A stretch of 64,000 nt of DNA from Pelagibacterium sediminicola (GCF_003390885.1 NZ_QMEL01000001.1:186001-250000), one strand, 5' to 3'; positions 37,610-47,607 are shown, counted from the stretch's first letter. Translations and numbers: made by a program. The notes: generated from the letters alone by a model not told the origin.

Positions 37610-38074
37610 TCAGGCGGCGTTCGCCTCGATCGGGGTCACCAGAATATCGCGCAGCTTTGCCTCGTCCTTGGTGGTGCGGAGGCGATCGACCACGCCTTCG
37701 GCGCGCAAGAGGCGCGCCACGCGGCTCAGGGCCTTGAGGTGGTCGGCGCCCGACCCTTCGGGGGCAAGCAGCATCACGACGAGATCGACCGGCTGGTCGT
37801 CCACCGCATCGAAATCGATGGGTTGGGACAGACGGGCAAAGACCGCCGTGACCCCGGCAAGACCCTTGATCTTGCCGTGGGGGATGGCGATGCCGCTGCC
37901 CAGCCCGGTCGAACCGAGCTGCTCGCGATTGGCCAGGGTCTCGAAGATCACCGCCGTGTCGATACCGGTCAGCTCGGACGCCTTTTCGGCCAGAAGCTGG
38001 AGGAGCTGGCGTTTGCTCGCGACTTTCGCGCAGGGAACGATCGCGTCCTGCGACACAATGTCAGCAAGTTCCAT
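37610..38074 (-). CDS. ptsN: PtsN, nitrogen-regulatory enzyme IIA
   Basis: A 154-residue EIIA-Ntr protein, the output domain of the PTS-Ntr phosphorelay that tunes potassium, nitrogen and phosphate responses. The phospho-accepting histidine is in GIAIPHGKIKG. It follows hpf on the same strand after a 95-bp gap. In many proteobacteria both genes lie next to rpoN; here rpoN is about 17 kb away. Confidence 0.93.
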   Translation of the reverse strand: MELADIVSQDAIVPCAKVASKRQLLQLLAEKASELTGIDTAVIFETLANREQLGSTGLGSGIAIPHGKIKGLAGVTAVFARLSQPIDFDAVDDQPVDLVVMLLAPEGSGADHLKALSRVARLLRAEGVVDRLRTTKDEAKLRDILVTPIEANAA

Positions 38075-38169
38075 TTATCGTGCCTTCGGGTGTTTGTGGG
38101 CGTGGAGAATCATGTCTCTGGAGTCAGGTCACCGCCGCCTTGACGCTGCGGACCGGGTCTGACACGCGC

Positions 38170-38739
38170 TCAATTTGAAGAGAGCGATGGATCAATCCAT
38201 CCAATGTTTCCGTCAGCGCGGCGGTAAACCACATTCATGCCCCCATGTCCAGCATGTCGGAACACAATTACATCAGCTCCGGTGAGGTCGATCTCCATGA
38301 CCGCATCCCCCACGCTCATGGTTCTCAGGCTTTCGGTGGATTCGGCGATCACCGGGGGCGCGAAATCCTCGTCGATTTCCTCGGTGCCCTGGGGGGCGGC
38401 AAGGACATAGGCGGCATAGTCGCCCTCATTGCCATTGACGTTCCTGCGGTGATTCTTGAGCTTGCGCTTGTACCGGCGCAGGCGCTTTTCGATATGACCG
38501 GTCATGGCCTCGTAAGCGGCGGTCGCATCGTTTGCCGAAGCGCTCGCCTGGAGGATCACGCCGGTATCGAGGTGGACCTGGCAATCGGCGCGGAACCCGA
38601 TACCCTCTGGCTCGAGGGTAAGGTGCCCGTTATAGCCGCCGTCAAAATACTTCCCCACCATCGCATCGAAATAATCGACCGCCTTGCCGCGCAGCGATTC
38701 GCCGACATCCATATTCTTTCCAGAGACTCGAAGGGCCAT
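38170..38739 (-). CDS. hpf: Ribosome hibernation promoting factor (long HPF)
   Basis: A 189-residue long-form HPF that dimerises idle ribosomes. The N-terminal domain (about residues 1-100) has the beta-alpha-beta fold with basic YKRKLKNHRRN near its end; the C-terminal domain (about 130-189) carries the dimerisation part with DLTGADVIVFRHAGHGGMNVVYRR. GGGAGG lies ahead of the ATG at 38739. The 223-bp gap to irr holds no other gene. Confidence 0.93.
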   Translation of the reverse strand: MALRVSGKNMDVGESLRGKAVDYFDAMVGKYFDGGYNGHLTLEPEGIGFRADCQVHLDTGVILQASASANDATAAYEAMTGHIEKRLRRYKRKLKNHRRNVNGNEGDYAAYVLAAPQGTEEIDEDFAPPVIAESTESLRTMSVGDAVMEIDLTGADVIVFRHAGHGGMNVVYRRADGNIGWIDPSLSSN

Positions 38740-38962
38740 GGGGAAAACCTCCCGGTTTCGTTGACGATAGCCACAGGGAACCGGCGCTTTGGTGCGCCCG
38801 TGTCCGTACCATCGAGTCTAGACCCGTCTCTTGGCGCTGGCAATCGCTTCCGGGCCCGAGCCGGGCCGCCGGTGCAAAACCCCGGCGGGCCCTGCCGCTT
38901 GTCTCTGATGGACCGGCTGACTATAAGGGAATGAGTGTAAAACTGAGCGATAGGCCCGATTT

Positions 38963-39403
38963 ATGAGCCGAACCGGACCTGCACCGACCGAAACCTCCCG
39001 CGGCCCGTGCCTCATGGCCGTGCTGCGCATGGCCGGATTGCGGCCCACCCGGCAGCGCCTCGCGCTGGCCGAACTGCTGTTTTCGGGCGAACACCGCCAC
39101 GTTAATGCCGAGCAGCTTCATTCCGAGGCCGAGACAGCGGGCGTGCAGGTCTCGCTGGCCACGATCTACAATTCGCTGCACCAGTTCCGGCAGGCGGGCC
39201 TGCTGCGCGAAATCTCGATCGATGCGTCGCGCTCCTATTTCGATACCGACACCACCGACCACCACCACTTCTTCATCGAGGACGAGCAGCGGATCATCGA
39301 TATCCCCTCCAACTCGATCCAGATCAGCGGGCTCCCCGAGGCGCCCGAGGGCATGACGGTGACCCATGTCGACGTGATCGTGCGGGTGAAGGGCAACCGC
39401 TGA
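38963..39403 (+). CDS. irr: Irr, Fur-family iron response regulator
   Basis: A 146-residue Fur-type repressor of alphaproteobacteria that senses haem rather than free iron and controls haem synthesis and iron uptake. The winged helix lies at about residues 20-85 (GLRPTRQRLALAELLF, VSLATIYNSLHQF). The histidine cluster TTDHHHFF (residues 98-104) is the HxH haem-binding site of Irr. Zinc-site cysteines of classical Fur are missing. In many relatives irr adjoins fabA; here it does not. Confidence 0.9.
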   Translation: MSRTGPAPTETSRGPCLMAVLRMAGLRPTRQRLALAELLFSGEHRHVNAEQLHSEAETAGVQVSLATIYNSLHQFRQAGLLREISIDASRSYFDTDTTDHHHFFIEDEQRIIDIPSNSIQISGLPEAPEGMTVTHVDVIVRVKGNR

Positions 39404-39421
39404 CGCTCCGTGTCTGGCGTC

Positions 39422-39991
39422 TTAAAAAGCCTCGCCCGGATAAACACCCCAGAGCGCGGATTGCTCGACAAAGCCCCTGTACTGGGTGCTGCGCCCGTTC
39501 TTGTCCGCGTGGGTCAACTGGGCTTCGCAGACCGTCCCGGTACAGCCATTGAGCGTGACGATAAGATTGGGGGTAAGCCAGGCGCGCGCACTTGCCTCGG
39601 GATCGTCGTCGGCGCGCAGCGCCACCTGTCCCGCGTCCGACCATGGGGCGACGATCGCCGTGCGCGTCCCTGAGAGCAGACTCTGGTGCAGCCAGCCTTC
39701 GGCGCCTTCCACGTCGCGGATCTTGCGCCAGACATCGAACTCCTGGACGATTTCCACAGGCACGCTGCTCTTTAGGAACACCCAGGCGATATTGTAGCGC
39801 GTGCCCGGGCCGACGCGCACATTGGTGCCGGCGTTGGAAACCGATGCGAATCGCGGCAGCGGCAGGCCGGTCGACGGGCCGGTGACCGTTTCGCCCTGCC
39901 CCAGCGCCGGTCCGGCCGGCAGCGCCACGAGCCCCAGAACCAGCATGGCGGCGGCGGCAAGGCGGGCAAAGGGCAGGGTCAAGACTGGCAT
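39422..39991 (-). CDS. Secreted SH3-domain protein
   Basis: A 189-residue exported protein. The signal peptide spans about residues 1-31, ending at PALG. Two bacterial SH3-like modules follow (about 45-110 and 120-185), with NVRVGPGTRYNIAWVF and GWLHQSLLSG typical of peptidoglycan-binding SH3_4 repeats. A likely cell-envelope role is inferred. It ends 18 bases from the convergent irr stop. Confidence 0.78.
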   Translation of the reverse strand: MPVLTLPFARLAAAAMLVLGLVALPAGPALGQGETVTGPSTGLPLPRFASVSNAGTNVRVGPGTRYNIAWVFLKSSVPVEIVQEFDVWRKIRDVEGAEGWLHQSLLSGTRTAIVAPWSDAGQVALRADDDPEASARAWLTPNLIVTLNGCTGTVCEAQLTHADKNGRSTQYRGFVEQSALWGVYPGEAF

Positions 39992-40099
39992 TTTCTATAC
40001 GGTTCCCATGATCGCGGGGCGGCTTTGCGCCCCGGCCCCGCGACGGGCAGGGCTTTCCACGCGAGCGCTTTTTTTCTATTGAGTAGCGCACCCGAATTA

Positions 40100-41155
40100 A
40101 TGGTCGCTGAAAGGCAGGCGAGTTATGGCCTCAAATCCGGTAATCGTGTGACGCGCGCCCGCCCCAAGGTCTTTGTCACCCGCCGCCTGCCTGGCGTTGT
40201 CGAAGAGCGCATGGCCGCGCTGTTCGACACCGAGGTCAATATCGGCGACACCCCGCTCGACCGCACCGCGCTGGTGGCGCGGGCACACGATTGCGATGTG
40301 CTCGTCTCCTCGATCACCGACCGGATCGATGCCGACCTCATCGCCAGCCTCCCCGCTTCACTAAGGCTGATCGCCCAGTTCGGCAACGGATTCGACAACA
40401 TCAATATCGAGGCCGCCCATCAGGCCGGCATCACGGTCACCAACACCCCTTCGGTGCTCAGCGAAGACACCGCCGACATGGCGATGGCGCTGATGCTGTC
40501 GGTGCCGCGCCGGTTGATCGAGGGATCTCAGGTCCTGCTCGAGGACGGGACATGGTCGGGCTGGTCGCCCACATGGATGCTGGGCCAGCGCGTCGCGGGC
40601 AAGGCGCTGGGCATCGTGGGGCTGGGGCGGATCGGCATGGCGGTGGCGCGGCGGGCCAGGGCCTTCGGGCTTTCGATCCACTATTGCGGGCGCGTGCGCA
40701 AATCGGCGCAGATCGAGGAACCGCTCGAAGCGACCTGGTGGCCAGAGATCGACGAGATGCTGGGGATCGCCGACATCGTTTCGCTCCACACCCCCCATAC
40801 GCGCGACACTTTTCATATCCTTTCGGCCGAACGGCTGGCGCGCATGAAAAAGGGCGCGGTGCTGGTCAATCTCTCGCGGCCCGAACTGGTGGACGAGGAG
40901 GGGCTGGCCGAAATGATCGAAACGGGCCATCTGGCGGGAGCGGCGCTCGATGTCTTCGAGCACAAGAAGGGCGTCAATCCGCGCCTTCTGGAACTGGCGC
41001 GCGCCAACCGGCTGATCCTCACCCCCCATATGGGCTCGGCAACGCTCGAAAGCCGCATCGAGATGGGCGAGACGGTGATCGTCAACATCCGCACCTTCCT
41101 CGACGGCCACCCGCCCCCGCACCGGGTCCTGCCGGACGCCAAATCGCCGATTTAG
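40100..41155 (+). CDS. D-2-hydroxyacid dehydrogenase (glyoxylate/hydroxypyruvate reductase type)
   Basis: A 351-residue NAD(P)-dependent dehydrogenase. The Rossmann motif is GIVGLGRIGMAVARRA; catalytic Arg, Glu and His are in VNLSRPELV, the GAALDVFE segment and LTPHMGSATLES. Best match by eye is glyoxylate/hydroxypyruvate reductase. The start is uncertain: ATG 40100 lacks a ribosome site, and GTG 40148 would give the family-like VTRARPKVFVTRR head and may be the true one. Confidence 0.82.
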   Translation: MVAERQASYGLKSGNRVTRARPKVFVTRRLPGVVEERMAALFDTEVNIGDTPLDRTALVARAHDCDVLVSSITDRIDADLIASLPASLRLIAQFGNGFDNINIEAAHQAGITVTNTPSVLSEDTADMAMALMLSVPRRLIEGSQVLLEDGTWSGWSPTWMLGQRVAGKALGIVGLGRIGMAVARRARAFGLSIHYCGRVRKSAQIEEPLEATWWPEIDEMLGIADIVSLHTPHTRDTFHILSAERLARMKKGAVLVNLSRPELVDEEGLAEMIETGHLAGAALDVFEHKKGVNPRLLELARANRLILTPHMGSATLESRIEMGETVIVNIRTFLDGHPPPHRVLPDAKSPI

Positions 41156-41228
41156 GCTAAGCCGCGGGCACCAGTGTCAGCCCCGCGGGTTTCACAGGCG
41201 ATCCTTGTGCCGTCCGCCGAGCTAAAGC

Positions 41229-41426
41229 ATTTCAGGTTTTGACGGAATCGTCGGGGCTCTGGCGATTGCGGCGGGTTCGGTCTGGACCCCGGGAATGAAT
41301 CCCGGGGTGACATTGGAGGGGGAGAGTTAGCAGAAAACACCATTATCATTCCGGCATTTATTGCCGAAATCCAGCGCAATTCCTCCAGGATGGCGGAAGC
41401 TGGGTGTTTCCATCAAAATCTGAAAC
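41229..41426 (+). repeat. Mosaic repeat unit with inverted arms
   Basis: Left arm TTCAGGTTTTGACGGAA (41231-41247) and right arm TTCCATCAAAATCTGAAA (41408-41425) are inverted copies. Inside are CCCCGGGAATGAATCCCGGGG (a 20-base core at about 41286-41306) and an ATTCCGGCA...TGCCGAAAT hairpin (about 41348-41371). The same two hairpins occur at 19511-19620 without the arms. No gene lies in 41156-41447. Confidence 0.7.
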
Positions 41427-41447
41427 GAGCCGGCAAAAAACCGTTTT

Positions 41448-41876
41448 TCAGTCTTGACGCTGTTGGGCCGCCATCGCCGCCTCGACCTTCCTGTGCTGCT
41501 CATAGCCTTCGCCTTCGGTGGCGAAATCCTCGAGCTCGTAGAGCTGGCGGATCTCGAAGCGGTCCTGTCCGTGAGCGATCGGACATCTGGCGACCCAGTC
41601 GATGGCCTCCTTGAGCGAGGCGCACTCCCAGAGCCAGAATCCGGCGATCACTTCCTTGATTTCGGCGAACGGGCCGTCGGTGACCAGCGGCTTGCCGTCC
41701 CTCACCTGGACGCGGGCGCCCCTTGCGGTCGGCATCAGCCCCGCGCCGCCCTCGCGCATGATACCGGCCTTGACCAGTTCCTCATTGTACTTGCCCATGG
41801 CAAGCAGCAGACCCTCTTCCGGCTCGGCGCCTTTTTCGGTATCGGGCGATGCCTTTATCATGACCATGAAGCGCAT
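41448..41876 (-). CDS. YciI family (DGPF domain) protein
   Basis: A 142-residue small protein of the YciI/YCII fold. The N-terminal MRFMVMIKASP and the motifs GVRVQ-like (here GARVQVRDGKPLVTDGPFAEIKE) and IAGFWLWECAS identify the DGPF family; DGPF itself is present. The biochemical role is unknown; such genes often sit beside ECF sigma factors, but none is here. Confidence 0.82.
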   Translation of the reverse strand: MRFMVMIKASPDTEKGAEPEEGLLLAMGKYNEELVKAGIMREGGAGLMPTARGARVQVRDGKPLVTDGPFAEIKEVIAGFWLWECASLKEAIDWVARCPIAHGQDRFEIRQLYELEDFATEGEGYEQHRKVEAAMAAQQRQD

Positions 41877-41946
41877 GGTTTTCTCTCCTTCAAAACGCTC
41901 TACGATAAACGACGCGCCGGTGAGCGCCCGACCGACATGGCAGCAT

Positions 41947-41980
41947 AAAAAAAGCCCGGCGCGTCGAAACGCGCCGGGCC
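41947..41980 (-). terminator. pnp terminator
   Basis: Read on the minus strand, GCCCGGCGCG pairs perfectly with CGCGCCGGGC around TTTCGA and is followed by seven T residues. It closes the rpsO-pnp transcript 26 bases after the pnp stop. Confidence 0.88.
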
Positions 41981-42005
41981 GATATGGGTAGGATGGCGGA
42001 CTGCC

Positions 42006-44141
42006 TCAGTCCCCGTTGTCGTCCCCGGTCTTTTCCTTGCCGGTCTCCTGGTCGACGACCTTCATCGAGAGGCGCACCTTGCCGCGCTCGTCAAAGCCAA
42101 GCAGCTTGACCCACACCTTGTCGCCTTCCTTGACGACGTCGGTGGTCTTGCCCACGCGCTGGTCGGCGAGCTGGGAGATGTGCACGAGCCCGTCGCGCGA
42201 ACCGAAGAAATTGACGAAAGCGCCGAAATCGGCGGTCTTGACCACGGTGCCCTGATAGATGGCGTTGACCTCGGGCTCGTCGGTGATCGACTTGATCCAC
42301 TTGATGGCGGCATCGATCTGCTTGCCATCCGAAGACGAGACCTTCACCGTGCCATCGTCCTCGATATTGACCTTGGCGCCGGTCTTTTCGACGATCTCGC
42401 GGATCACCTTGCCGCCGGTGCCGATCACTTCGCGGATCTTGTCGGTCGGGATCTTGAGGGTTTCGATGCGCGGGGCGAATTCGCCCACTTCGGCGCGCGC
42501 GGTGTCGATGGCCTTGGCCATCTCGGCGAGGATATGGGTGCGGCCGCCCTTGGCCTGCGCCAGCGCGATCTTCATGATCTCCTCGGTGATCCCGGCGATC
42601 TTGATGTCCATCTGCAGGCTGGTGACGCCATCGGCGGTGCCGGCCACCTTGAAGTCCATGTCGCCCAGATGGTCCTCGTCACCAAGGATGTCCGAGAGGA
42701 CAGCGAATTTCTCGCCCTCAAGGATCAGGCCCATGGCAATACCGGCCACCGCCTTTTTCATCGGCACGCCCGCATCCATCAGCGCAAGCGAGGTGCCGCA
42801 CACGGTCGCCATCGAGGACGAGCCGTTCGATTCGGTGATTTCCGAAACGACGCGCAGCGTATAGGGGAACTCTTCGGCCGAGGGGCGCACGGGATTGATG
42901 GCGCGCCAGGCGAGCTTGCCGTGGCCGATCTCGCGGCGGCCGGGCGAACCCATGCGGCCCGCTTCACCCACCGAATAGGGCGGGAAGTTGTAGTGAAGCA
43001 GGAAGTTCTGCTTGTAGGTGCCCTCGAGCGAATCGATGAACTGCTCGTCATCGGCGGTGCCCAGCGTTGCAACGACCAGCGCCTGGGTTTCACCACGCGT
43101 GAAAATGGCCGAACCGTGGGTGCGGGGCAGGACGCCGACCTCGGAGACGATGGGACGGACCGTTTCCAGATCGCGCCCGTCGATGCGGGTCTTGGTGTCG
43201 AGGATGTTCCAGCGTACGACCTTGGCCTGGAGCGACTTGAAGACCGCGCCGACCTGTTCGGGCGTATACCGGCCCTCGCCCTCTTCGGGCAGGAAGTGCG
43301 CCTTGACCTTGGCCTTGGCGGCATCGACCGCGCCATAGCGGGTCTGCTTGTCGGTGTTCTTGTAGGCGTCGCGCAGTTCGGCTTCGATGAAGGCGAGCAT
43401 TTCGGTTTCAAGCGCCGACTGGTCCTCGGGCTCGAACTCGCGCGGCTCCTTGGCGGCCAGCTCGGCCAGCTTGATGATCGCATCGATCACCTTCTGGCTC
43501 TGGGCGTGGCCGAACATCACCGCGCCCAGCATCACTTCCTCGGAAAGCTCCTTGGCTTCCGACTCAACCATCAACACGGCGTCGGCGGTGCCGGCCATGA
43601 TGAGGTCGAGCTTTGAATCCGACCGCCTGTCGATGGGCGTGTTGAGCACGTATTCGCCGTCAATGTAGCCCACGCGCGCCGCACCGATCGGGCCCATGAA
43701 GGGAATTCCCGAGATGGTCAGTGCAGCCGAGGCCGCAACCATCGCCAGAACGTCAGGCTCATTTTCCAGATCGTGCTGGAGCGTGGTGATGATGACCTGG
43801 GTTTCGTGCTTGTATCCGGCGGGAAACAGCGGGCGGATCGGGCGGTCGATGAGGCGCGAGGTGAGCGTCTCGGCTTCGGTCGGGCGGCCTTCGCGCTTGA
43901 AATAGCCCCCGGGGATCTTGCCCGCGGCGAAGTATTTTTCCTGGTAGTTGACGGTCAGCGGGAAGAAATCGATGCCTGCCTTGGGCTCTTTTGCCGAAAC
44001 CACGGTGGCGAGCACGACGGTCTCGCCCAGCGTTGCGACCACCGCACCATCGGCCTGACGGGCGACCTTGCCGGTTTCGAGCGTCAGGGGCTGGCCGCCC
44101 CAGTCGAGTTCGACCTTGTGATAATCGAAATTGATAGCCAT
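42006..44141 (-). CDS. pnp: Polynucleotide phosphorylase
   Basis: A 711-residue phosphorolytic 3'-5' exoribonuclease of RNA decay. Two RNase PH domains (about residues 10-230 and 305-535) flank an alpha-helical domain; a KH domain (about 550-610, [15 protein letters not shown]) and an S1 domain (about 620-690, [23 protein letters not shown]) follow. The ATG at 44141 has AAAGGA nine bases upstream. It follows rpsO, the conserved order, with autoregulation of the leader likely from the family. Confidence 0.97.
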   Translation of the reverse strand: MAINFDYHKVELDWGGQPLTLETGKVARQADGAVVATLGETVVLATVVSAKEPKAGIDFFPLTVNYQEKYFAAGKIPGGYFKREGRPTEAETLTSRLIDRPIRPLFPAGYKHETQVIITTLQHDLENEPDVLAMVAASAALTISGIPFMGPIGAARVGYIDGEYVLNTPIDRRSDSKLDLIMAGTADAVLMVESEAKELSEEVMLGAVMFGHAQSQKVIDAIIKLAELAAKEPREFEPEDQSALETEMLAFIEAELRDAYKNTDKQTRYGAVDAAKAKVKAHFLPEEGEGRYTPEQVGAVFKSLQAKVVRWNILDTKTRIDGRDLETVRPIVSEVGVLPRTHGSAIFTRGETQALVVATLGTADDEQFIDSLEGTYKQNFLLHYNFPPYSVGEAGRMGSPGRREIGHGKLAWRAINPVRPSAEEFPYTLRVVSEITESNGSSSMATVCGTSLALMDAGVPMKKAVAGIAMGLILEGEKFAVLSDILGDEDHLGDMDFKVAGTADGVTSLQMDIKIAGITEEIMKIALAQAKGGRTHILAEMAKAIDTARAEVGEFAPRIETLKIPTDKIREVIGTGGKVIREIVEKTGAKVNIEDDGTVKVSSSDGKQIDAAIKWIKSITDEPEVNAIYQGTVVKTADFGAFVNFFGSRDGLVHISQLADQRVGKTTDVVKEGDKVWVKLLGFDERGKVRLSMKVVDQETGKEKTGDDNGD

Positions 44142-44391
44142 TGGCTTTCGTCCTTTCAACGCGCCCCTCACCCGGCCGGTTCATCGCCGGCGCGGGAAAC
44201 GGGGGCAGCATAAAGGGCCGGGACGCCCTCTGGACGGAACATGGACAAGATGGCGAGGAACTCCGGCAAGATTTGGGTTTGCGAAGTTCCCGGCGATCCT
44301 GCCATGCCCCAAAAGGGGCGCCAGGCCGGTTGCGCCGGATTTTTCCGGCTTTTACGAGCGGTCCCGGCTCCATGCCGGAAAGCGCCTGTTC

Positions 44392-44429
44392 AAAACGCCG
44401 ATGCGGGGCCGGTGGCCGGTCCCGCATCG
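44392..44429 (-). terminator. Terminator between rpsO and pnp
   Basis: CGATGCGGG (44399-44407) pairs with CCCGCATCG (44421-44429); on the minus strand the stem is followed by GCG and four T residues. It lies 12 bases after the rpsO stop, so read-through would feed pnp. Confidence 0.65.
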
Positions 44430-44441
44430 CAAGATTTTCGT

Positions 44442-44711
44442 TCAGCGGCGGATGCCGAGCCTTCCGATCAGGCTCTGGTAGCGCGCCTCGTCGCCGCGCT
44501 TGACATAGTCGAGCAGCGAGCGGCGGGTGGAAACGAGTTTGAGAAGCCCGCGGCGGGAATGATTGTCCTTGGCGTGGCCCTTGAAGTGCTCGGTCAGGTT
44601 GTTGATGCGTTCGGTGAGGATCGCAACCTGAACTTCGGGCGAACCGGTGTCGCCGGCCTTGGTTGCATATTCGGCAATCAGCGCAGCCTTGCGCTCGGGA
44701 GTGATCGACAT
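44442..44711 (-). CDS. rpsO: 30S ribosomal protein S15
   Basis: An 89-residue primary 16S rRNA-binding protein. The helix [16 protein letters not shown], the loop [12 protein letters not shown] and [21 protein letters not shown] are standard. It precedes pnp as in most bacteria, but the gene before it is a histidine kinase rather than truB. Confidence 0.97.
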   Translation of the reverse strand: MSITPERKAALIAEYATKAGDTGSPEVQVAILTERINNLTEHFKGHAKDNHSRRGLLKLVSTRRSLLDYVKRGDEARYQSLIGRLGIRR

Positions 44712-44865
44712 CGGGAGTCCTTTCTATTCAAGGAGGAAAAGCCGCCATAGCCGGGATGTCGTCCAGGTATGGCCTTATGAACCGGGCGGGCGATGCCGCG
44801 CCGATCGGGGTCCCTATAGGGCAAATGGGGCAAAAAGAGAAGCGCTTATTTCCGCGCCGCCCCTG

Positions 44866-46611
44866 TCAGACCTCGCCGCTATCGGGCTCGTCCTCGATTC
44901 CGGCGGGCTGGCGGTCGGGATCGATCTCGGCGAGCGGGATCGAGAACACCCATTCGATGCCATCGTCGTGAATGCGGCGTTCGACGTCGGCCTTGAGCGC
45001 ACCGCTCACCATGGTCTTGAGCACCACCGTACCGAACCCCTTGCGCTCGCGCGGCGGGGCAAAGCCGGGTACCGTCTCACGCCACGAAACATGGAGCCTG
45101 CCGGCGCCCGCGCGGTTCCAGTCCACCACCAGCGTGCCGTCGGGCGCCGAAAAGGCACCGTATTTGGCCGCGTTGGTTGCCAGTTCATGGACGGCCATGC
45201 CCAATACCTGCGCCGACTGCACGTTCAGCAGGATATTGGGGCCCGTCTTTGTGACGCGCGCCGGATTTTCGGGCCGGAAGGGATCGATCTGGGCGCTGAT
45301 CAACTCGCGCAGCCCGATCCCCTGGGTGCCGTGGGTCAAAAGCAGGTCGGTGGAACGCGCCAGCCCGTAGATGCGATGCTGGAAGCCCTCGACGAACTGC
45401 TCGACCGTCTCGGCCCCTTGCGCCGTCTGCTTGGCCATGGCCGAGATGACCGTCAACTGGTTCTTGGAGCGATGCGCAACCTCGCGCATCAGGAACCGCA
45501 CCTCGGTTTCGGCGCTCTTGCGCTGACGGGCGGCATCGGCCAGCGCCTGGGAAACCTGGGAAAGCTCGAGTACGGGATAATAGGTGGGCTCGAAATCGGC
45601 GCCGGAGCCGAGCCGCTTGGCTTCGCGCGCCAGCCCGCGCACCGAGCGCGCGATGCGGCGCGCAAGGATGAAGACGGCGATTGCGGCGATGCCGATGAGC
45701 GCCGCTCCACCCGCCAGCAGCCACAAAAGCGATGAGCGCAACGGCTGCTGAACCACCCAGACCGGCGCCCAGGCGACCACATACCAGCCCGAAAGGATCG
45801 AGCGCTGGGTGATGGTCCTGTAGCTTTCGCCGTCGATCGGCCGCTCGCGCCAGCGCATCGAGGTGCCGGTGCCTTCGAGCAGGGGAACGAACAGCGTGTC
45901 GCCTACCACGGCACTGTCCTGGGAAGCGGCGATGACCCGGTTGTGCCCGTCGACCAGCGCGACGTGCCAGCCCTGCGGCAGTTCGCGGGTCAAAAGCGCG
46001 GTGGAAAGGCTGGAGGCTTCCTGGGTGAGGATCACCACCTGGTCTTCGTTGGGCGGCTCCCGGCGCATCATGACGTTGAACACGTAACGATCGGCCGTGG
46101 CCCCGAAAAACAGCTCGGAAACGATGGCGTCGGGGGTCGCAAAAGCACGAAGTGCCGACTGGGGGTCGGACATAGGTCCCAGCGGCGCGCCGTAGGCGAC
46201 GCGGGTGTTGATCAACTGCCTGAGGGCTGTATCCACGAGGAGAAGGTTCGATCCCGTACCGGCCAGCGCGGCCTGCACGTGGGCGTGATAGGCTGCCAGG
46301 TCGCCTTCGAGCAGGGATTCGGCGCGGGCGAGAACGCGCAGGGTCGTGATCATCCCGGCGATTTCGCGCTCGACCGCCTGCACCACCGAACGGGTGGTGG
46401 CGACGGTGAAGGTCTCGACGATCTCCTCCTGGGCGACGTTGTGGCGCTGGAGCAGAACGGCGGTGAATCCCAGGATCGGCACGACGAGCACGCCAACGAG
46501 CACGATCAGATAGATCAGAACCGGATAGGACCGGCGCAAGGGGGGCTTTGGTGGCACGGCGGTCCGGTCCCCGTTCTGCGGCGCGGGTTTTTCCGCTGCG
46601 TTTACGCTCAT
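44866..46611 (-). CDS. HWE-family sensor histidine kinase
   Basis: A 581-residue membrane sensor kinase. A cytosolic head is followed by a membrane helix (about residues 30-52), a periplasmic sensing region of about 230 residues (Cache-like, unproven), a second helix (about 285-308) and a HAMP-like stretch. The kinase core has the phospho-accepting histidine in REVAHRSKNQLT and HELATNAAKYGAF; the W-R-E in HVSWRETVPG is the HWE signature. The ATG at 46611 is preferred to TTG 46647. No response regulator is adjacent. It sits between truB and rpsO. Confidence 0.85.
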   Translation of the reverse strand: MSVNAAEKPAPQNGDRTAVPPKPPLRRSYPVLIYLIVLVGVLVVPILGFTAVLLQRHNVAQEEIVETFTVATTRSVVQAVEREIAGMITTLRVLARAESLLEGDLAAYHAHVQAALAGTGSNLLLVDTALRQLINTRVAYGAPLGPMSDPQSALRAFATPDAIVSELFFGATADRYVFNVMMRREPPNEDQVVILTQEASSLSTALLTRELPQGWHVALVDGHNRVIAASQDSAVVGDTLFVPLLEGTGTSMRWRERPIDGESYRTITQRSILSGWYVVAWAPVWVVQQPLRSSLLWLLAGGAALIGIAAIAVFILARRIARSVRGLAREAKRLGSGADFEPTYYPVLELSQVSQALADAARQRKSAETEVRFLMREVAHRSKNQLTVISAMAKQTAQGAETVEQFVEGFQHRIYGLARSTDLLLTHGTQGIGLRELISAQIDPFRPENPARVTKTGPNILLNVQSAQVLGMAVHELATNAAKYGAFSAPDGTLVVDWNRAGAGRLHVSWRETVPGFAPPRERKGFGTVVLKTMVSGALKADVERRIHDDGIEWVFSIPLAEIDPDRQPAGIEDEPDSGEV

Positions 46612-46689
46612 TCCGGGTCCGTCCGAAAACCTCGACTTGAGCGCCAAGAGGTAACCTGTCAGCCCGCCCGGGTAAAGGTCATAAGCCGG

Positions 46690-47607
46690 TCAGCCACCCG
46701 CAAGGATGACGCGGCGGGGCTTGAACTGGCCCTTTTCGACAAAACCGACCGCCACCGCCTCGCCCCGGCAGCTCGCCCAGGCCTCCTCGAGCGCGACCGG
46801 CGCATCCCGCCCGGTCAGAAGCACCGGATTGCCCAGCCGGATCGTTGCCGCCTGACGCTCATCGAGCCTTATTTCGGGCAGGTCGAACAGCCCGGCGGCG
46901 ACCGGGAGGAGGAACTGGTCCCGCGCAGCGCCCTCGAGGGCCTCGATGCTCTCAAGGCTGACCGCCATCTCGTCGGAAAATTCGCCTACCCGCGCGCGGT
47001 GCAGCGCGCCGACATGGCCCCTGGTCCCGAGCGCTTCGGCGATATCGCGGGCCAATGCGCGCACATAGGTGCCCTTGGCGCAGGTGACCGCAAGGCGCGA
47101 TCTTTCGGGGCCGTGGGAGACGATCTCGATCGTCTCGATCTCGACCTCGCGGGGCGGCATCTGGGGCGTTTCACCGGCCCGCGCCAGATCATAGGCGCGC
47201 TCGCCCCCGATGCGGATGGCCGAAAAGGCTGGAGGGACCTGCGTGATAAGCCCGGTAAAGCGCGGCAGGACCGCTTCGAGCGCGGCCCTTTCGGGACGCA
47301 CGTCGGAGGTTGCGATCACCTCGCCCTCGATGTCGTCGGTCGAGGTCTGGCTGCCCCAGACGATATCGAACTGGTAGAGCTTTATGCCGTCCTGCACATA
47401 GGGCACGGTCTTGGTGGCTTCGCCGAAGGCGATCGGCAGGATGCCGGTGGCCAAGGGGTCGAGGGTTCCGGCGTGTCCGGCCTTTTTGGCGCCATAGAGC
47501 CAGCGCAGCTTGCCCACCGCCTCAGTCGAGGACATGTCATAGGGCTTGGAAAAGACCAGCCAGCCCGAGAGATTGCGCTTTGGGCGCTTTTGCGGAGCCT
47601 GGCTCAC
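46690..47607 (-). CDS. truB: tRNA pseudouridine-55 synthase
   Basis: A 305-residue enzyme making pseudouridine 55 in the T loop of tRNAs. The catalytic aspartate is in HAGTLDPLATG; other family blocks are GWLVFSKPYDMSST, and GTYVRALARDIAEALG. The start is GTG at 47607, 12 bases after the rbfA stop. truB after rbfA is the conserved order. Confidence 0.95.
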   Translation of the reverse strand: MSQAPQKRPKRNLSGWLVFSKPYDMSSTEAVGKLRWLYGAKKAGHAGTLDPLATGILPIAFGEATKTVPYVQDGIKLYQFDIVWGSQTSTDDIEGEVIATSDVRPERAALEAVLPRFTGLITQVPPAFSAIRIGGERAYDLARAGETPQMPPREVEIETIEIVSHGPERSRLAVTCAKGTYVRALARDIAEALGTRGHVGALHRARVGEFSDEMAVSLESIEALEGAARDQFLLPVAAGLFDLPEIRLDERQAATIRLGNPVLLTGRDAPVALEEAWASCRGEAVAVGFVEKGQFKPRRVILAGG

